DNA of 64,000 nt from Cohnella silvisoli (lineage in GTDB: Bacteria > Bacillota > Bacilli > Paenibacillales > Paenibacillaceae), in the NCBI RefSeq assembly GCF_021190915.1, contig NZ_JAIOAP010000010.1:62001-126000 (forward strand), given 5' to 3'. The position numbers and the translations under genes were made by a program. The notes beneath the pieces were generated by a model. The model was given only the letters and a program-made list of their open reading frames with translations, was not told the origin of the DNA and searched no databases. Shown here one piece after another: positions 61,281-64,000 of the stretch (its first letter is position 1; each line of letters begins with the position of its first letter).

Positions 61281-64000
61281 ATGACTAGGAAAAGATCAGG
61301 ATTGCTTGCTTTGGTATTGACAGTTGTTCTAAGCGGATTGTTACTGGCGATTCCCCCGCGCGAAGTTGCTCATGCTGCCTTGGGATCGAGCGATTTCCTG
61401 AAAGCGAGCGGTACCGTGCTGAAGAACAATTCCGGTACCGGATCGATCGTTACGCTTCGCGGCACGAATCTGGGCGGCTGGCTGTCGATGGAGCAGTGGA
61501 TGTCTCCGCTCGGCGAAGGAAACTTAAGCCGAAGCGGTTGGACGGCGACTGGATCAGGGAGCAGCGGATATAACAACGCATTGGATGGGAATTTAAGTAC
61601 CAGTTGGACGGATGGAACGAATCAGACCGCTAATTCGAACTGGTTTAAATTAGATATGGGCGGCCAGAAGACGTTCGACCATCTCTCGATCGACGCGGGG
61701 ACGTTTATTGGAGACTCTCCGGTTAGTCTGCTCATTCAGGTATCGTCCGACGGAACCAATTGGACGACCGTAAACGTGATCAAGGATAGCGGAACCGCTC
61801 AAGAGCTTCGTCTGACTTTGGATAACGTATATACGGCGCGCTACTTATTGCTTATTCAAACGGGCAGCAAAGCCAGTTGGTGGTCCATCGCCGAATTGAA
61901 TGTTGCCCAAGCGGACGACTATAGCATGCGCACCGCTCTGTACAATCGTTTTGGAGTGAGCGCAACGGATACTTTGCTGGATGGTTATCAGAATACGTGG
62001 ATCACGACCGCTGATCTGGATCATATCAGGGACATGGGCATGAACATGGTGCGAGTGCCTATCAGCTGGCAGGAGCTTGTCAATTCGGATGGCACTTGGA
62101 AAGCTGGAGCATTTACGCAGCTTGACTGGGTCGTCAGCGAAGCTTCAGCCAGAAATATGTACGTCTTGCTCGATCTGCACGTATTGCCAGGCGGCAATTG
62201 TCCCTGGGCCAGCTGCGGGCAAGCCGGGCAAAATCCGAACGGATTTTGGACGAACACGGCGAACCAAGACTTGGCCGTAAGCATATGGCAAGGAATAGCA
62301 ACCCATTTTAACGGCAATCCGGCAGTTGCAGGATACGATCTCATGAATGAGCCACTGCTGAGTTACAATGAAACATCGACGGAGATCACGACCAAGAGCA
62401 ACGTCTACGACCGTCTTTACGATGCGGTACGCGCGATCGATCCGGACCATACGATTTTTCTCGGCGCGTTTTTCGGCTTTGACAAGATCGCTGCGCCATC
62501 AACATATGGGTGGACGAACGTCGTGTACGAAATCCATCCGTACGATATGCCCAATTCGAAGGATTGGAACGCGCAAAATACGTTGATCATGAACGCGCTC
62601 AGCCAGCTGGGCCAATATCAGGAACAATGGAACGTACCGGTGTACGCCGGAGAGTATTCCTTTTATTTCTTCTATGACTTATGGTCCAAATGGATGTCGG
62701 GCTTGAACGCGTTAAATGCTTCATGGACCAACTGGACTTATAAGGTTACAGGCACCGTCTCGGAGGGCGGGGGCGCCAATTGGGGGTTCTATAATACGAA
62801 TACGAACCCGGTTCCCGACATCAACAAGGAAACGACGACGTCGATCGCATCGAAATGGAGCCAATTCGGTACGGGCAACTTCCTAGCCAATTCGAATTTG
62901 ATCAATACGGTAACGAAGTTCGCCGGCGGGCAGCAATGGATGGCTACAATCCCGCTTGATCAGACGGGTTGGACGGCATCCGCATCGGTGTCGGGGTCGG
63001 GCACCCCCGCGTCCAATGCCCTGGATTGGAACATCGGCACGCGCTGGAGTACGGGAGCAAATCAAGCAAACGGCCAATGGTTCCAAGTCAACATGGGATC
63101 GAGCAAGGTGTTCGACGAAATCTCGATCGAGACGGATGCGACCAACACGAACGATTACCCGGCAGGCTATCTCGTCCAGGTTTCTAATAATGGATCGACC
63201 TGGACGACCGTCGCGAGCGGGGCGGGTTTCGGCCATAAGATGGTCATTCCATTCGCGACTCAATACGCGCAATATATTCGGGTTACCCAAACCGGAACAA
63301 GTACGACGAACTGGTGGAACATTGCCGAGTTCCATGCTTTCTCCGAGCCGGCGCTTAATCGGACGGGGTGGACGGCGACCGCTTCTTCCACGGAGCCAGG
63401 CGGTGCGACGGCAGGAGCTTTGGACGGAAATGCGGGAACGCGATGGAGCAATGGCGCGGCCCAAGCCAACGGACAATGGTATCAAGTGGATATGGGGCAG
63501 AATCAGACATTCGATCGGGTTCTGATCGATGCGGGAGCTTCCGCCAGCGATTATCCGCGCGGCTATCAAGTTCAGGTTTCCACGGACGGAACGAGTTGGA
63601 CGACGGTAAAAAGCGGTACCGGAAGCGGGGCGTCGATCGTGGCGGAATTTCCGGTTCAAGTGGCGCGTTATATGAAAATCATTCAAACCGGCAGTTCGAC
63701 CAGTTGGTGGTCCATCTCTGAACTGAACGTATACGGGGAATTGGCTAAGAGTCGCACCGGATGGTCTGCCTCCGCCTCGTCGACGGAACCCGGCGGCTCC
63801 ACGGCGAACGCCTTGGACGGCAATGCGGGTACGCGTTGGAGCGGCGGCGTCGGTCAAGCAAGCGGACAATGGTTCCAAATCGACCTTGGATCTTCCCAGT
63901 GGTTTAACCACATCGTGATGGACTCGGGATCGAGCACCGGAGATTACGCGAGGAAATACATCATTCAAGTATCGAGTAACGGAACGAGCTGGACAACGAT
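61281..64000 (+). CDS. Secreted GH5 enzyme with nested and C-terminal discoidin-like modules (partial at window end)
   Basis: Open from ATG 61281 (behind TTTGGAGGAGGAA) to the end of the window, at least 906 residues. Residues 1-33 are a signal peptide ending near AHAA. GH5 begins with TLRGTNLGGWLSMEQWMSP (about 58-76), is then interrupted at about 82-210 by a discoidin-like module (RSGWTATGSG, ALDGNLSTSWTDG, WWSIAELNV), and resumes with DLDHIRDMGMNMVRVPISW. Acid/base is Glu357 in DLMNEPLLS; nucleophile is Glu458 in YAGEYSF. Three more modules of the same type start near residues 557, 692 and 822, each with G-W-T/S-A-x-A-S and ALD-x-N-x-G-T-R-W-S; the last is cut by the window. Likely an exported beta-glucanase or related endo-enzyme that makes the ligands of the neighbouring importer. 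Confidence 0.9.
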   Translation, partial: MTRKRSGLLALVLTVVLSGLLLAIPPREVAHAALGSSDFLKASGTVLKNNSGTGSIVTLRGTNLGGWLSMEQWMSPLGEGNLSRSGWTATGSGSSGYNNALDGNLSTSWTDGTNQTANSNWFKLDMGGQKTFDHLSIDAGTFIGDSPVSLLIQVSSDGTNWTTVNVIKDSGTAQELRLTLDNVYTARYLLLIQTGSKASWWSIAELNVAQADDYSMRTALYNRFGVSATDTLLDGYQNTWITTADLDHIRDMGMNMVRVPISWQELVNSDGTWKAGAFTQLDWVVSEASARNMYVLLDLHVLPGGNCPWASCGQAGQNPNGFWTNTANQDLAVSIWQGIATHFNGNPAVAGYDLMNEPLLSYNETSTEITTKSNVYDRLYDAVRAIDPDHTIFLGAFFGFDKIAAPSTYGWTNVVYEIHPYDMPNSKDWNAQNTLIMNALSQLGQYQEQWNVPVYAGEYSFYFFYDLWSKWMSGLNALNASWTNWTYKVTGTVSEGGGANWGFYNTNTNPVPDINKETTTSIASKWSQFGTGNFLANSNLINTVTKFAGGQQWMATIPLDQTGWTASASVSGSGTPASNALDWNIGTRWSTGANQANGQWFQVNMGSSKVFDEISIETDATNTNDYPAGYLVQVSNNGSTWTTVASGAGFGHKMVIPFATQYAQYIRVTQTGTSTTNWWNIAEFHAFSEPALNRTGWTATASSTEPGGATAGALDGNAGTRWSNGAAQANGQWYQVDMGQNQTFDRVLIDAGASASDYPRGYQVQVSTDGTSWTTVKSGTGSGASIVAEFPVQVARYMKIIQTGSSTSWWSISELNVYGELAKSRTGWSASASSTEPGGSTANALDGNAGTRWSGGVGQASGQWFQIDLGSSQWFNHIVMDSGSSTGDYARKYIIQVSSNGTSWTT

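Noticed and set aside
62883..63968. Minus-strand open frame of 361 codons opposite the discoidin-like modules
   Set aside because: It is Arg/Pro-rich and repeats in step with the modules on the plus strand, as expected for an antisense reading of GC-rich repeated coding sequence.
1..64000. Search by eye for CRISPR arrays, tRNA or rRNA genes, transposases and phage genes
   Set aside because: No regularly spaced direct repeats, cloverleaf sequences, conserved rRNA segments, DDE-type transposase or phage structural genes were seen, though gene remnants show past rearrangement.

Overview
The window reads as a carbohydrate-catabolism region of a low-to-mid GC Gram-positive bacterium of the Paenibacillaceae type (Paenibacillus or Cohnella-like). 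The evidence is strong AGGAGG-type ribosome binding sites, LplA/LplB/LplC-type ABC importers with lipoprotein binding proteins, three YesM/YesN-type histidine kinase and AraC-type response regulator pairs, discoidin-type binding modules on secreted enzymes, and sigma-A promoters. I saw no rRNA, tRNA, CRISPR array, intact transposase or phage gene. This placement is an inference from gene content, not from a marker gene.

Region 1 (1-18450): the tail of an AraC-type regulator; a GH4 glycosidase; a scar of three truncated genes (M81 metallopeptidase C-terminus, IlvD/Edd N-terminus fused to an SDR C-terminus); then a system of response regulator, sensor kinase, two permeases, solute-binding lipoprotein, a large secreted beta-helix protein with three discoidin-like modules, a Gfo/Idh/MocA oxidoreductase, an uncharacterised 668-residue enzyme-like protein and an intact M81 protein that ends in a truncated SDR.

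Region 2 (18450-31880): a catabolic locus headed by an IclR regulator and a mandelate racemase/enolase-superfamily gene. A sigma-A promoter follows, with its start region inside a 55-bp palindrome that shares a TGTTCA-N5-TGAACA core with the iclR promoter. The operon behind it encodes a second M81 protein, a BKACE (beta-keto acid cleavage) enzyme, two 3-hydroxyacyl-CoA-dehydrogenase-family proteins, an SDR, a 4-oxalocrotonate-tautomerase-family protein, a complete 2-oxoacid dehydrogenase complex (E1alpha, E1beta, E3, E2) and an EamA exporter. The substrate is unknown; this is the best candidate in the window for an undescribed pathway.

Region 3 (31900-49360): a PIG-L deacetylase, a NagB-like protein and a CBM9-like protein next to a divergent AraC regulator; a second AraC regulator divergent from two Gfo/Idh/MocA oxidoreductases and a sugar-phosphate isomerase/epimerase-type protein; then a second copy of the transport and two-component module, with the binding-protein gene moved upstream and separated by a GNAT gene and a ceramidase-like gene.

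Region 4 (49380-64000): an AraC regulator divergent from a GH78 alpha-L-rhamnosidase-like gene; a MEKHLA-domain gene; a third sensor kinase/response regulator pair; a family-1 sugar ABC importer; an intracellular GH5 enzyme with a C-terminal beta-sandwich; and a secreted GH5 enzyme whose catalytic domain is interrupted by a discoidin-like module and which runs off the window. Together the genes suggest uptake and degradation of plant cell-wall oligosaccharides, with two-component sensing outside the cell and AraC/IclR/CcpA-type control inside.
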